Assembly (NCBI GenBank): GCA_947498815.1
Contig: CANMLU010000001.1
Span: forward strand, 515,570-579,569
Length of the DNA stretch: 64,000 bases
Direction: 5' to 3'
From: an uncultured Aquimarina sp.
GTDB lineage: Bacteria; Bacteroidota; Bacteroidia; Flavobacteriales; Flavobacteriaceae
Shown: piece after piece, positions 16,937 to 26,545 of the stretch
Layout of the letters: every line of letters starts with the position of its first letter
Position numbering within the stretch: the first letter of the stretch is position 1
Translations under genes and position numbers: made by a program
The notes under the pieces: generated by a model
The model's database searches: none
Told to the model about the DNA's origin: nothing
What the model saw: the letters and a program-made list of their open reading frames with translations, nothing else

Positions 16937-17947
16937 TTAAATTACTTGAAATCCGTAGGCATATGGATCATCCTGATCGTCAATAACTATAGTGTTATAT
17001 CCATAAATTTTTGCCCATCCTTGAATACTAGGTATAATTGCTTTTTTACTATCTAACTCGGTTTCCTTTTCTATTCTTCCTATAAATTTACTACCAATAA
17101 AACTTTCATGAACGAATTCCTCTCCTTTTTTTAATTTTCCTTTGGCATATAATTGTGCCATTCGTGCAGAGGTTCCTGTTCCGCAGGGAGAACGATCAAT
17201 AGCTTTGTCGCCATAAAAAACAGCATTTCTGCCAGATGATGTGTGATCAATCGGATTTCCTGTCCACAGGATATGACTTACATCTCTGATTGTCTTATTT
17301 TCAGGATGAATAAAAAGATCGGGATACTTTTTATTAATACGTTTTCGTAAAACCTGAGAGTACTGAATTAGTGTACTGGCAGAGAAATTATGCATTCCAC
17401 TAAAATTTTTCTGAGGATCAATTATAGCATAAAAATTTCCACCATAGGCTACATCGAATTTAAGTATTCCAAGTTCTGGGCAATCAATTGTTAAGCCTTC
17501 TTCGGCAAGATAAGAGGGTACATTTTTGAGCTTTACCCAATCTACTTTATTATCCGTTTGTTGATATTCGATTTCTACCAAACCAGCCGGAGCTTCCATT
17601 CTGATTTTTCCAGGAGTTTTGGGTTGGATTAGATCTTCTTCAATAGCGATAGTGATAGTGCCAATGGTACCATGACCGCACATTGGCAAACATCCCGAAG
17701 TTTCAATAAATAAGATGGCAAAGTCATTTCTTGGATCATGTGGTTCGAATAAGAAACTACCGCTCATCATATCGTGCCCTCTTGGTTCAAACATTAACCC
17801 TTTTCTTATCCAATCGTAGTCCTTAAGAAAATGTAGGCGTTTTTCGTTCATTGTTTTACCAACAAGGTTTGGTTTTCCTGTGGTAACAACTCGAACTGGG
17901 TTTCCGCAGGTATGAGCATCGATACATGTAAAGGATGTTCTAGCCAT
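16937..17947 (-). CDS. 4-hydroxyproline 2-epimerase (proline racemase family)
   Basis: 336-aa member of the proline racemase superfamily that interconverts trans-4-hydroxy-L-proline and cis-4-hydroxy-D-proline. Both catalytic cysteines are present: MCGHGTIG near residue 90 and SPCGTGTSA near 255. That pair marks a racemase/epimerase; the 3-hydroxyproline dehydratase branch has Thr at the second place. The operon with a D-hydroxyproline oxidase, deaminase and ketoglutarate semialdehyde dehydrogenase fixes the role. It starts 2 bp after the dehydrogenase stop. Confidence 0.93.
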   Translation of the reverse strand: MARTSFTCIDAHTCGNPVRVVTTGKPNLVGKTMNEKRLHFLKDYDWIRKGLMFEPRGHDMMSGSFLFEPHDPRNDFAILFIETSGCLPMCGHGTIGTITIAIEEDLIQPKTPGKIRMEAPAGLVEIEYQQTDNKVDWVKLKNVPSYLAEEGLTIDCPELGILKFDVAYGGNFYAIIDPQKNFSGMHNFSASTLIQYSQVLRKRINKKYPDLFIHPENKTIRDVSHILWTGNPIDHTSSGRNAVFYGDKAIDRSPCGTGTSARMAQLYAKGKLKKGEEFVHESFIGSKFIGRIEKETELDSKKAIIPSIQGWAKIYGYNTIVIDDQDDPYAYGFQVI

Positions 17948-17949
17948 TT

Positions 17950-19533
17950 TTAGATCGCATTATTGGTTTGGACACCATCCACCAGTCTTGAAATGCCAAG
18001 TGGGTTTTCATTTTTTAATTCGTCTGGTAGCAGATCATTTGGCCAACTCTGGAAACTGAAGGGGCGTACCCATCGTTTTATAGAATGAATCCCAACGGCA
18101 GTAAATCTACTATCTGTTGATGCAGGATATGGTCCGCCATGTAACATAGCAGGGCATACTTCGACTCCTGTGGGTACCCCATTGAAGATAATTCTTCCTA
18201 CTCGATTTTGTAACGCTTCAATGATTGAGCTGTATTTTGAAACTTCTTCATTTTCTGCAAGAACAGTTCCTGTAAGTTGCCCTTCTAGATTTGAGACAAT
18301 GGTTTCTAGTTCTTGTGCATTCTCACACTGAACTACCATTGAAAAAGGCCCGAATACTTCTTGATGTAGGGTCGCGTTTTTCAAAAAGGTTTTTCCTTCT
18401 ACAGTGGTAATAGTTTGTCTTGCATGATTTATCATTACATCATCGGGATACTCTGCCGCAATATTTAAATCATTTTGTTGTAATGCGGTAGTTTTATTTC
18501 GCTCGTAGTTTCCAATAATATTGGGATGTAACATACAAGAGGGTTCTATTTTGATAATTTCCTCGGAGAGTATATTTATGAAAGCATCCAATGCGGCTCC
18601 CTCTATTCCCAAAATTAAGCCAGGATTGGTGCAAAACTGTCCTGCTCCAAGCGTGATTGATTTGGCATATGTTTTTGCAAGCTCTTCTCCTTGGTTTTTT
18701 GTGGCTTCAGGAAACAGAATTACGGGGTTTATACTTCCCATTTCGGCAAATACAGGTATAGGCTCTGGTCGTTTCGATGCCAAATCAAACAATGCTCTAC
18801 CACCATGAATACTTCCGGTAAAACCTACGGCTTTTATTTTTGGATGTTTTACTAATTGCACTCCGACTTCAATATCGGCACTATTCAAATTAGAAAATAC
18901 ACCGTTGGGCATTCCTGTTTTTTGTGCAGCTTTTTGGATCGCAGAGGCAACTAATTCTCCTGTCCCAGCATGCATAGGGTGTGATTTTACAATTACGGGA
19001 CACCCTGCGGCAAAGGCAGCGGCCGTATCGCCGCCTGCAGTAGAATATGCTAAGGGGAAATTACTTGCTCCAAATACCACAACAGGACCCAAAGGAACTA
19101 GCATTTTTCTGATATCTTGTTTTGGGATTGGTGTTCTATTTAAATCTGATGTATCTATCGTGGCTTCTACCCAGGAACCTTCGGATACTAATTTGGCAAA
19201 AGACCTTAACTGTCCAACAGTTCTTCCTCGCTCTCCTTTTGCTCTTCCTTCGGGTAAGCCAGTTTCAGAAATGTATGCTTTGATTAAAGCATCATCCAAT
19301 ACCAGGATTTCATCCGCAATGGCATTAAGAAATTCGGCTTTTTTTACTCCTGAAATCTTCTTGAAGGTTTTAAAGGCTTCAGATGCCAAAGTTACAGCAT
19401 TATTTATTTCGTCTTCGGAAGCCTCAAAAAAGATATGCTCATTTTCAAGATTGAGTTTTGGATTAAATGTTTTGTAGGTTGTACTTCCGTTGGCAGAACG
19501 TTGATTTCCTATATAATTTTTACCAGTTATCAT
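17950..19533 (-). CDS. 2,5-dioxovalerate (alpha-ketoglutaric semialdehyde) dehydrogenase
   Basis: 527-aa NAD(P)-dependent aldehyde dehydrogenase, longer than generic family members and close in layout to ketoglutaric semialdehyde dehydrogenases. It has the substrate/cofactor segment LGPVVVFGASNFPLAYSTAGGD, VGFTGSIHGG at the cofactor loop, catalytic Glu in VFAEMGSINP and catalytic Cys in GAGQFCTNPG. It performs the last step of hydroxyproline breakdown, giving 2-oxoglutarate for the TCA cycle. Operon position between epimerase and deaminase genes supports this. Confidence 0.9.
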   Translation of the reverse strand: MITGKNYIGNQRSANGSTTYKTFNPKLNLENEHIFFEASEDEINNAVTLASEAFKTFKKISGVKKAEFLNAIADEILVLDDALIKAYISETGLPEGRAKGERGRTVGQLRSFAKLVSEGSWVEATIDTSDLNRTPIPKQDIRKMLVPLGPVVVFGASNFPLAYSTAGGDTAAAFAAGCPVIVKSHPMHAGTGELVASAIQKAAQKTGMPNGVFSNLNSADIEVGVQLVKHPKIKAVGFTGSIHGGRALFDLASKRPEPIPVFAEMGSINPVILFPEATKNQGEELAKTYAKSITLGAGQFCTNPGLILGIEGAALDAFINILSEEIIKIEPSCMLHPNIIGNYERNKTTALQQNDLNIAAEYPDDVMINHARQTITTVEGKTFLKNATLHQEVFGPFSMVVQCENAQELETIVSNLEGQLTGTVLAENEEVSKYSSIIEALQNRVGRIIFNGVPTGVEVCPAMLHGGPYPASTDSRFTAVGIHSIKRWVRPFSFQSWPNDLLPDELKNENPLGISRLVDGVQTNNAI

Positions 19534-19568
19534 GGTTTTTTGATTTAATGAGAAAGTGAGTCAATGAA

Positions 19569-20486
19569 TTAATTCAATATTTTATAATTAGGCAAAGATG
19601 GTCTTGTTTTTATCCCGTTTTCTATGATTTCGAGGACTTTTTTACGTTCATCTCCTACAAGTGGTAATCTGGGAGCGCGCACATTTTCGGTACCGATTCC
19701 AGTAGCTACTTCTGCCAGTTTTATATTTTGTACTAATTTAGGGTTTATGTCTAACTCTAGCAATGGTAAAAACCAACGATAAATTTCAATAGCTTCTTGT
19801 ATTCTTCCTGCTTTTTGAAGTTCGTAAATTGCTACTGTTTCTGCCGGAAAAGCATCTACTAATCCTGCAACCCAACCATCGGCACCCATTACTAAACTTT
19901 CTAGTGCCAAGGTGTCTACTCCCGATAAGATTTTTAGTCGATCTCCAAATCTGTTTTTGATTCGTGTTACATTAGAAATATCTCTTGTTGATTCTTTAAC
20001 AGCCTGTATGTTGTTAAAAGTCAATAACTCTTCAAACATGTCTAGGGTGACTTCAATTTTATAGTCAACAGGATTATTATAAATCATAATTGGGAGATCT
20101 GTACTTTCTGCAACTTCCTTAAAATAAATCACAGTTTCTCTATCTCCAGCCTTATATCGCATAGGAGGAAGCATCATCAAACCGCATGCACCATCTTCTT
20201 TGGCTTTTCTTGCAGCATCAATAGCACCTTTGGTAGTTTGTTCTGCAATATTAATAATTACGGGCACTTTGTTTTTAACAATATTTACTGTGGTTCGAAC
20301 CAGAATTCTTTTTTCTTCATCACTTAGTGTACTGGCTTCTCCTAATGTTCCGCCAAGTATGATTCCGTGTACACCTGCTTCCAGCTGCGCATTAATATTG
20401 ACCTCGAACATTTCCAAATCGAGCGTATCCTCTTTCGTGAATTTTGTAGTAACTGCAGGCATCACACCTTTCCATTCTATTGCCAT
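19569..20486 (-). CDS. DapA-family pyrroline-4-hydroxy-2-carboxylate deaminase
   Basis: Class I aldolase-fold lyase of the dihydrodipicolinate synthase family. Schiff-base Lys is in NIQAVKESTRDIS, and the YNNP motif (IMIYNNPVDYK) supplies the conserved Tyr. In the hydroxyproline pathway this family deaminates and dehydrates the oxidase product to 2-oxoglutarate semialdehyde. The start MAIEWKGVMPAVT at 20486 is preferred over the Met 18 bases upstream, because a TATCTTTG promoter -7 box (minus strand, 20502-20509) covers that codon. First gene of the operon. Confidence 0.88.
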   Translation of the reverse strand: MAIEWKGVMPAVTTKFTKEDTLDLEMFEVNINAQLEAGVHGIILGGTLGEASTLSDEEKRILVRTTVNIVKNKVPVIINIAEQTTKGAIDAARKAKEDGACGLMMLPPMRYKAGDRETVIYFKEVAESTDLPIMIYNNPVDYKIEVTLDMFEELLTFNNIQAVKESTRDISNVTRIKNRFGDRLKILSGVDTLALESLVMGADGWVAGLVDAFPAETVAIYELQKAGRIQEAIEIYRWFLPLLELDINPKLVQNIKLAEVATGIGTENVRAPRLPLVGDERKKVLEIIENGIKTRPSLPNYKILN

Positions 20487-20501
20487 AATTAAGTTTTTCG
20501 T

Positions 20502-20509
20502 CAAAGATA
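20502..20509 (-). promoter_or_regulatory. Likely -7 box of the hydroxyproline operon
   Basis: TATCTTTG on the minus strand fits TAnnTTTG. No good -33 TTG lies 19 bases further upstream, which would suit a promoter that needs the divergent AraC activator. Confidence 0.5.
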
Positions 20510-20614
20510 TTGCTAAACCAATCTATGAGATACTTTGAAATTATCTATATATGATACTATATTACCCCATATTTTGTAATTAATTAATAATATGAGTAAT
20601 ATTGATTCAGTTAT

Positions 20615-21475
20615 ATGCGAGTTCTACCTTTTAAAATACCAAAAGCTTCAGGAGATACTCTTATCATTCAGGAGGATAAGGGGCTTGTTTTTTATGATAA
20701 ACTTCATCAGCATGAAGAGATTCAATTATCACTTATTGTATTTGGAGAGGGGAGTTTGATTGTTGGCGATAGTATAACAAATTATAAAACTGGCGATGTA
20801 TTGGCTTTTGGAAGTCAGGTTCCTCATGTATTGAGAAGTAGTCCCTCTGATAAGAAATCGTACATGATTTCGGTTTTTTTTACAAAACGATCATTTGGAA
20901 ATACTTTTTTTCAACTTTCAGAATTTCAGGATATAACTAATTTCTTTGCCGATTTGCCATTTGGAATTGCGGCACTCACCCAGAAAGAAGAATTAAAAGA
21001 ACAGTTCATTGCCGCTAAAAATAAGAAACACCGATTGGATCGTTTTATGATTTTTTTACGCATTCTGAAATTGTTTAGTGAGGCAGAAACTACTACAATT
21101 TCTTCATCAATTACCAGGAGAAACTATACAGATGATGAAGGAAAACGAATGGCTGATGTTTTTCAATTTGTTATGAATGATTTTCATAGTGATATCAGTC
21201 TACGGGATGTTTCGGATATAGCCAATATGACTCCTAATGCTTTTTGTCGATATTTCAAACAACGCACTAATAAAACCTTTTTTCAATTTTTAACCGAAGT
21301 GCGTGTCGAAGGTGCCTGCCAAATCTTTTCTAAAAATTCGGATATAACAATTGCCGAGGCTTCTTATTCCAGTGGTTTTAAGAACTTATCTAATTTTAAT
21401 CGAAAATTTAAAAACATAAAAGGAGTTACTCCATCGGAGTATAGGAAAAATTTATATGATTCTTATTCTGCTTAA
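20615..21475 (+). CDS. AraC family regulator, divergent to the hydroxyproline operon
   Basis: 286-aa regulator. N-terminal cupin sensor: HQHEEIQLSLIVFGEGSLIVGD...GDVLAFGSQVPHVL. C-terminal AraC domain: FHSDISLRDVSDIANMTPNAFCRYFKQRTNKTFFQFL and a second helix-turn-helix FKNLSNFNRKFKNIKGVTPSEYR. It is transcribed away from the catabolic genes across about 110 bp, so it is the obvious candidate activator, with hydroxyproline or an intermediate as ligand. Confidence 0.9.
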   Translation: MRVLPFKIPKASGDTLIIQEDKGLVFYDKLHQHEEIQLSLIVFGEGSLIVGDSITNYKTGDVLAFGSQVPHVLRSSPSDKKSYMISVFFTKRSFGNTFFQLSEFQDITNFFADLPFGIAALTQKEELKEQFIAAKNKKHRLDRFMIFLRILKLFSEAETTTISSSITRRNYTDDEGKRMADVFQFVMNDFHSDISLRDVSDIANMTPNAFCRYFKQRTNKTFFQFLTEVRVEGACQIFSKNSDITIAEASYSSGFKNLSNFNRKFKNIKGVTPSEYRKNLYDSYSA

Positions 21476-21512
21476 TGTTGAAGTGTTTGATATTTTGATT
21501 GCAGTTTATTGG

Positions 21513-22016
21513 TTATCCTTTTTTCTCTTGATAGATGATAATCTGTAATCCATCTGGATCTCTTAAATAAAGATAATAAGAGCCCCAAGGGCGAAGTACA
21601 GGACCTCTTGCTGTCCATTTTGCTTTTAATCTAGTTGCCCAATAATCAACATCATTAGTTCTTAACTGTATATCTGTTTTATCATTTTCGAGATTTTTAG
21701 AAAATGCTTCTTGATAATAGTCATGATAATCCTTTATTTCAGAGATTTCAAAAAGAGCATTACTGCCTTCAGGACCAAATCTAAGTATTACCCCTTTGGA
21801 GCCATTACCATCGTCATATTCTTGGATTATTTCTAGATTTAAAATCTGAGTGTAAAATATTTTTGAAGCCTCAAAGTTTTTCGTTCGAATAGCGGTTTTC
21901 AGACTTAATAAATTATGGCGAGTAGAATCATTGTCCATGGCATTCATTTTAATGATATTGGTATTTAGGTATTCGTTATTTGAATAGGAATGAGATGAAC
22001 TATACCTGTGAAACAA
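21513..22016 (-). CDS. VOC (glyoxalase) superfamily protein
   Basis: A VOC fold begins at about residue 38: LKTAIRTKNFEASKIFYTQILNLEII...RFGPEGSNALFEI, second half DIQLRTNDVDYWATRLKAK...SYYLYLRDPDGLQIIIYQ. The N-terminal 25 residues look untypical, and a start at Met24 (21947) is also possible. It begins 6 bp after the molybdopterin enzyme gene in the same direction, so they are probably co-transcribed. No specific metabolite or antibiotic can be assigned. Confidence 0.75.
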   Translation of the reverse strand: MFHRYSSSHSYSNNEYLNTNIIKMNAMDNDSTRHNLLSLKTAIRTKNFEASKIFYTQILNLEIIQEYDDGNGSKGVILRFGPEGSNALFEISEIKDYHDYYQEAFSKNLENDKTDIQLRTNDVDYWATRLKAKWTARGPVLRPWGSYYLYLRDPDGLQIIIYQEKKG

Positions 22017-22022
22017 TAAAGC

Positions 22023-24179
22023 TTAGTTTATTACCGATTCTATTTTTCTAATTGCTACAGGATGACCATTAAAAGCCATGTTATAGGATAAAGCATCTAA
22101 TCTATCGTGATCCATCAATTGATTAATGTTGGCGCCAGCATTACGTTTTGCCGTTTCCATTTGAACCCCTACACCATAATGTCCCCAACCATGAGGAATA
22201 CTGATTGTGCCTTGAATAATATTTGTTGTGATTTCGGCTTCGATAGAGATGGCACCAAATTCAGAATATACTTCTACCATTTCTTGAGGTTCAATTCCGC
22301 GGATTGTTGCATCATCGGGATGGATCATCATCGTACATGTCCTGGAGCCTCCTTCCAAAACGGGTAAATTATGCATCCAGGAATTATTGCTGCGCAAATG
22401 CCTGCGACCAATTAATTTTAATGGATATAATTCTGTTTTTTGAGGAGTTAAAAGTTGTTTTACCTTTTTCATTTCTTGTACAAAAAGTTGTGGCATCAAT
22501 TCAATACGCTTGTTTTTTGTAAACAAACGTTTGGGAAGAACCGGTCCTAAAGGTGACAACTCAATACCTTCTGGCTTTTGCTTCAATCGTTTTAAACTCA
22601 AACCATTTTTTCGCAAGAATCGCCCTCCTAATACTCCATATGGACCAGTTTTTAGGGCTAAATCCAATTTTGTTCTTGGATGAATTCTTGACATGATATT
22701 ACTTTTTAATCTTTGGAGACTATTTCCTGTGAACAAGCGTCGTTGCAATTCGCCCATAATTTGCCAATCGTAGCGTTGCTCTTTGGAAATGGATAATGGA
22801 GCAGGACTAAATTTGGTAGTGTTACGAGTAGCGATCATATGCAGCACAAACGAATAGTGTATTGTTTCTAATCCAACCGCCGGAGGCATAATAAGATCAG
22901 CGTACTGTGTTGTTTCATTGACATACATATCAATAGCCAGCATAAATTCTAAGTCTTCTAATGCCTTTTCTACCAAAGGAGAATTAGGTGCAGAGCGGGC
23001 AGGGTTACCTGCGATACTAATGAAACCACGGATTTGATTTTTACCTTTGGTCAATATTTCATCGGCCAATGTAGCCGTTGGAAATTCACCAACAATCTCT
23101 TTGTAGGATTTGACCCTGCTACTATAGCGAAACATTTTTGACTCATGGGCCATCAAAGTCACATAATCTATCGCTGGTAAAGTAAACATGAGTCCACCTT
23201 TTTCATCCAATTGTCCAAGTAAAATATTTATTGAAGTGATTAACCATTGACACAAAGTACCATAAGTTTGGGTATTAACGCCTAATCGACCATAAACGAC
23301 ACTATGTGGATATTTTATTAAGTCATTGACAATATGTGTGATTTGCTCAGCACTAATTCCCGTTATGGGAGCGACTATTTCTTTGGTATATGGTAATACC
23401 ATGGCTTTTAATTCCTCTAAATGATCTGAGAGTAAAAGAGCTTTGGAAGAAGGAATAGCATTTTGCAATACCAATTCATTTATAATGGCCAAGAGTAGTA
23501 AAACGTCTTTTTCGGGATGGATGAAATAATGCTCGCTGGCTTTATTAGCGGTTTCTGTTTTACGTGGATCAATGACAACCACTTTCCCTCCCTTTTCTTG
23601 AATAGTCTTAATCTTTTCTTTAATATTTGGAGTGGACATAAAACTACCGTTGGATGCCACCGGATTAGCTCCAATGATAAGCATATAATCAAGATGATCT
23701 ATGTCGGGAACAGGGGCCATCATCGCATGGCCAAACATCATTTGGTTTACTAAAAAAACAGGGACAGAATCTAAACTATGAGATGCAAAGCGATTTTGTG
23801 TGTTCAGGGCATTGATAGTATCATACAGAGTTATTGCGGTGCCTGTATTATGAACGGTGGGATTACCGGTATACGTACCTATTGCATTGTTACCATATTT
23901 TTTTCGTATTTTTTTAAATTCCTGCTCAGCTATGTCAAATGCTTCCTCCCAAGATATGGGTTGCCATCCGGAGACCGTTTTTTTAATTGGTTGTTTTAAG
24001 CGATTAGGGTCATTATGCAAATCTTTTAGTGCTACTCCTTTGGGACAAATATGTCCTTTGCTATAGATATCTTCTTGGTGTCCTTTAATTGAAATTACTT
24101 CATTATCTTTTACTTCAATTGCTAAACCACACATAGCCTCGCAAAGGTGGCAAGTGCGGTATTTGATTGTTTGTGACAT
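22023..24179 (-). CDS. Molybdopterin oxidoreductase with 4Fe-4S site
   Basis: 718-aa Mo/W-bisPGD enzyme of the formate dehydrogenase / assimilatory nitrate reductase superfamily. The N-terminal cluster site is C10-x2-C13-x3-C17 and C45 (TCHLCEAMCG...HICPKG). Cofactor-binding segments include DYMLIIGANPVASNG, GGKVVVIDPRKTETA and the C-terminal MIHPDDATIRGIEPQEMVEVY. No twin-arginine signal, so cytosolic. No dedicated partner subunit is adjacent. In Bacteroidota such lone enzymes are poorly characterised; substrate open. Confidence 0.9.
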   Translation of the reverse strand: MSQTIKYRTCHLCEAMCGLAIEVKDNEVISIKGHQEDIYSKGHICPKGVALKDLHNDPNRLKQPIKKTVSGWQPISWEEAFDIAEQEFKKIRKKYGNNAIGTYTGNPTVHNTGTAITLYDTINALNTQNRFASHSLDSVPVFLVNQMMFGHAMMAPVPDIDHLDYMLIIGANPVASNGSFMSTPNIKEKIKTIQEKGGKVVVIDPRKTETANKASEHYFIHPEKDVLLLLAIINELVLQNAIPSSKALLLSDHLEELKAMVLPYTKEIVAPITGISAEQITHIVNDLIKYPHSVVYGRLGVNTQTYGTLCQWLITSINILLGQLDEKGGLMFTLPAIDYVTLMAHESKMFRYSSRVKSYKEIVGEFPTATLADEILTKGKNQIRGFISIAGNPARSAPNSPLVEKALEDLEFMLAIDMYVNETTQYADLIMPPAVGLETIHYSFVLHMIATRNTTKFSPAPLSISKEQRYDWQIMGELQRRLFTGNSLQRLKSNIMSRIHPRTKLDLALKTGPYGVLGGRFLRKNGLSLKRLKQKPEGIELSPLGPVLPKRLFTKNKRIELMPQLFVQEMKKVKQLLTPQKTELYPLKLIGRRHLRSNNSWMHNLPVLEGGSRTCTMMIHPDDATIRGIEPQEMVEVYSEFGAISIEAEITTNIIQGTISIPHGWGHYGVGVQMETAKRNAGANINQLMDHDRLDALSYNMAFNGHPVAIRKIESVIN

Positions 24180-24425
24180 GATTTGTAAAATTTATATCTT
24201 TATATTCTAAAATCGCGACATTACCGAAAAACAAAAAACACTAAAAAATAACACAACATATAATCCGTATAAGAAGCTTTCCTAAAGTTACTATTTTATT
24301 TGATAGTGAAGATAGTATAGAGAGAATTCAATTCAGGTTTTTATTACTTTGAGTACTCAAAGCTATTTTTTTTAAAAGAGTTATGGTCGGTATATATTCT
24401 ACCGTTTCCGATGTTTCAATGATTT
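24180..24425. other. Gene-free AT-rich stretch
   Basis: No coding frame. The only visible structure is the perfect palindrome CTTTGAGTACTCAAAG at 24347-24362 followed by a T run, which could be a weak terminator on the plus strand. Confidence 0.5.
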
Positions 24426-24941
24426 TTAATTGTTTTTTAGATATTTTTCGGGAATCTTCTTGTCATCGGCCTCAAAATGTCCAAACCATATTGGCAATCC
24501 ACCATCTGTTTTTAAAATAAACTAATTGATAACTATTAATTCCTTTCTCTTCAGCACCTTCAGAGTCTTTCCCATAAAAACTTTGAAACACATTGGCAAT
24601 TCCATTATACTCATTTATAACTTTACCCAGTTCGAATTCTTCAAATCCTTTATCATAATATGAATCTTTCATTGAGTCGATAAAATCTTCTAAATTAACA
24701 GTTTATAGAGGTCTCGGATAGGATTCATCTTGTGAAAGAACAGAAAAACTTGCCGTTGGAAGAAATAAATTTTCAAAGGCTTTCCAATCACGTTTTTTGC
24801 CTTTTTTTCCAGAGATTATATCAAGCATTTCTTTTAAAATGCCATCAATCGAATTATCATATTCTGCGGTGGAAATAGTAGTGCTTTGAGCAATTAAATT
24901 AGCCGAAATACAAAACATAAACAAGAATAGTCCTTTTTCAT
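24426..24941 (-). pseudogene. Broken gene for a secreted NTF2-like protein
   Basis: One ancestral gene can be read in pieces. The start MKK at 24941 shifts frame into LFLFMFCISANLIAQST (signal peptide). The body DNSIDGILKEMLDIISGKKG runs to an in-frame TAA after SYPRPL, continues as NLEDFIDSMKDSYYD...NSYQLVYFKNRWWIANMVWTF, and a last shift gives EADDKKIPEKYLKNN and stop. That is at least two frameshifts and one nonsense codon. The FKNRWWI/VWTF end resembles DUF4440/SnoaL-like secreted proteins. Confidence 0.75.
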
Positions 24942-24958
24942 TTTAGTTGCTCTAATCG

Positions 24959-26068
24959 TTAATTTTGATTGATGTTTTTGGTTATAAATGTAGGTATGAA
25001 GATGTCATTCATTATTGCAAAAGGTAACTTATCCTCTTGTGAATTATAGGCACCTCCTGTAAATACTGCAACCATACCCATTTTTGGGATAATCATAATA
25101 TATTGTCCTCCGTTTCCGGTTGCTGTTTTAGAAATAATTATTTTATCGTTTACTTTAAATGGTATATTCCACCATAAATAACCATAATCGATTCCTGTAA
25201 TTTTTGTTTTTGGGGTGGTCGATTCCTCGATCCATTTTTCAGATACAATTTGTTTTTCATTCCACTTCCCCTTATTGAGTATTAACTGTCCGATTTTGGC
25301 CATATCACGTGAGGTCATATACAGTCTCTTTCCTGATGAGATCACCTCTTTATCTGAAGTGTGCCCCCAACTTACGTTGGTAATGCCCAATTGGTTGAAT
25401 AAATATTGATCTGCGAATTTGTCAATTGTTATTCCAGAGGCTTGATGTATTATTTCTGCTATCAGAACTGCACCCATTGAACAATAATTTGAGACCGTTC
25501 CTGGTTCATTAGCCATGGGTAGATTAAGTGTATATTGAAGCCAGTCTTTTTTTCTGTACACTTTGTCTTCTTGCCCTTTAGATTTCCTGTCCCAGTCGTT
25601 ACATTCAAGTCCACTCGACATTGTTAATAGGTGTTTGATAGTAATTTTTTCTTTTCTATCGTCAATGTTTTTGGTTGGAACTGGGACTTTGAGATATTTG
25701 GATATCGGGTCGTTAATGTTAGCTATAAATCCTTTGTTAATAGCAATCCCCATTAATAACGATCGTATGCTTTTTGTTGTAGAACGAAGGTCGTGTGGCT
25801 TTTCTGCTGTATTTTTGTTGAAATATTCCTCAATAATTAGTTGATTATTTTTTACTAATAGAACACTATGTAATTTGTTTTTTCCATTATGTAATTGACT
25901 AAATAATTGATGTATTCTTGTTGTGTCTACTTTTTGTGATTGTAAATTGTTCGTTTTCCATTCATCATCTAGTTCTTTTGGTTGAGAATATGAATATGTA
26001 TTTTGGCCATAGCAAAAAGTATTTAACAGTAAAGCTAAAAGAGTTATGATTGTTATGTTTTTCATCAT
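24959..26068 (-). CDS. Secreted serine hydrolase, beta-lactamase class C fold
   Basis: 369-aa exported protein (signal MMKNITIITLLALLLNTFCYGQ) of the penicillin-binding/EstB family. The nucleophile motif SxxK is STTK in DLRSTTKSIRS near residue 97, the second motif is NYCSMG (Tyr-x-Ser/Asn type), and the third region is SKTATGNGGQY. LLTMSSGLE matches the usual HLLTMTSG block. Likely esterase or peptidase acting in the periplasm. Not a classical resistance enzyme by sequence. Confidence 0.87.
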   Translation of the reverse strand: MMKNITIITLLALLLNTFCYGQNTYSYSQPKELDDEWKTNNLQSQKVDTTRIHQLFSQLHNGKNKLHSVLLVKNNQLIIEEYFNKNTAEKPHDLRSTTKSIRSLLMGIAINKGFIANINDPISKYLKVPVPTKNIDDRKEKITIKHLLTMSSGLECNDWDRKSKGQEDKVYRKKDWLQYTLNLPMANEPGTVSNYCSMGAVLIAEIIHQASGITIDKFADQYLFNQLGITNVSWGHTSDKEVISSGKRLYMTSRDMAKIGQLILNKGKWNEKQIVSEKWIEESTTPKTKITGIDYGYLWWNIPFKVNDKIIISKTATGNGGQYIMIIPKMGMVAVFTGGAYNSQEDKLPFAIMNDIFIPTFITKNINQN

Positions 26069-26134
26069 AAAGGGTATAATGTTTTAAATAAATGTTTGTG
26101 CTATTGATGTTTATTTATTATAATTCTTTACAGC

Positions 26135-26414
26135 TTAAAGCAATAGTAAACCAAAAGAAGAAGGAACATGAAAATCAGGTTCTTCTGTTTTTGAATCCAC
26201 CCAACTAATCCATTTTATTGTTGTTCTCTACAAATACCAGAGGTTTTGGTCCCGAAGCGACAAATCGAAAATGTACATGACTTTCATTATAATAAGCACT
26301 AAACTTAGTAGCTGGAGCTTTTTCATTTTGCCAGGGATAAGAAAAATCACTTAACTCGACAATGTTATCCCAGCCGATGAAATCTATTAATTTTGGTATT
26401 GAAAATTCTTTCAT
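26135..26414 (-). pseudogene. Remnant of a CBM9-like carbohydrate-binding protein gene
   Basis: The first 69 codons (MKEFSIPKLIDFIGWDNIVELSDF...NESHVHFRF) look like the N-terminus of a family 9-type carbohydrate-binding protein. After a stop, another frame gives WISWVDSKTEEPDFHVPSSF and a hydrophobic end, the usual C-terminus of the same family. The middle is deleted. A coding product is unlikely. Confidence 0.6.
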
Positions 26415-26545
26415 TGTTACAATGCAAAATATCTATTTAAGGTTGTGTTTTTCTAAGTAATAAAATAATTTACCAAGTTGATAATTGGAATTAGTACAAT
26501 AAACAGCTTGATATCTTTTTTATGCCAAATAGCCATTGTTTTATT

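Noticed and set aside
18521-19477. Plus-strand ORFs of 95 and 190 codons
   Set aside because: Antisense to the aldehyde dehydrogenase gene; no start signal or family match.
24959-26068. Beta-lactam resistance gene
   Set aside because: The fold is class C-like, but motifs (STTK, NYCS) and context match the broad EstB/serine hydrolase group; no evidence for resistance.
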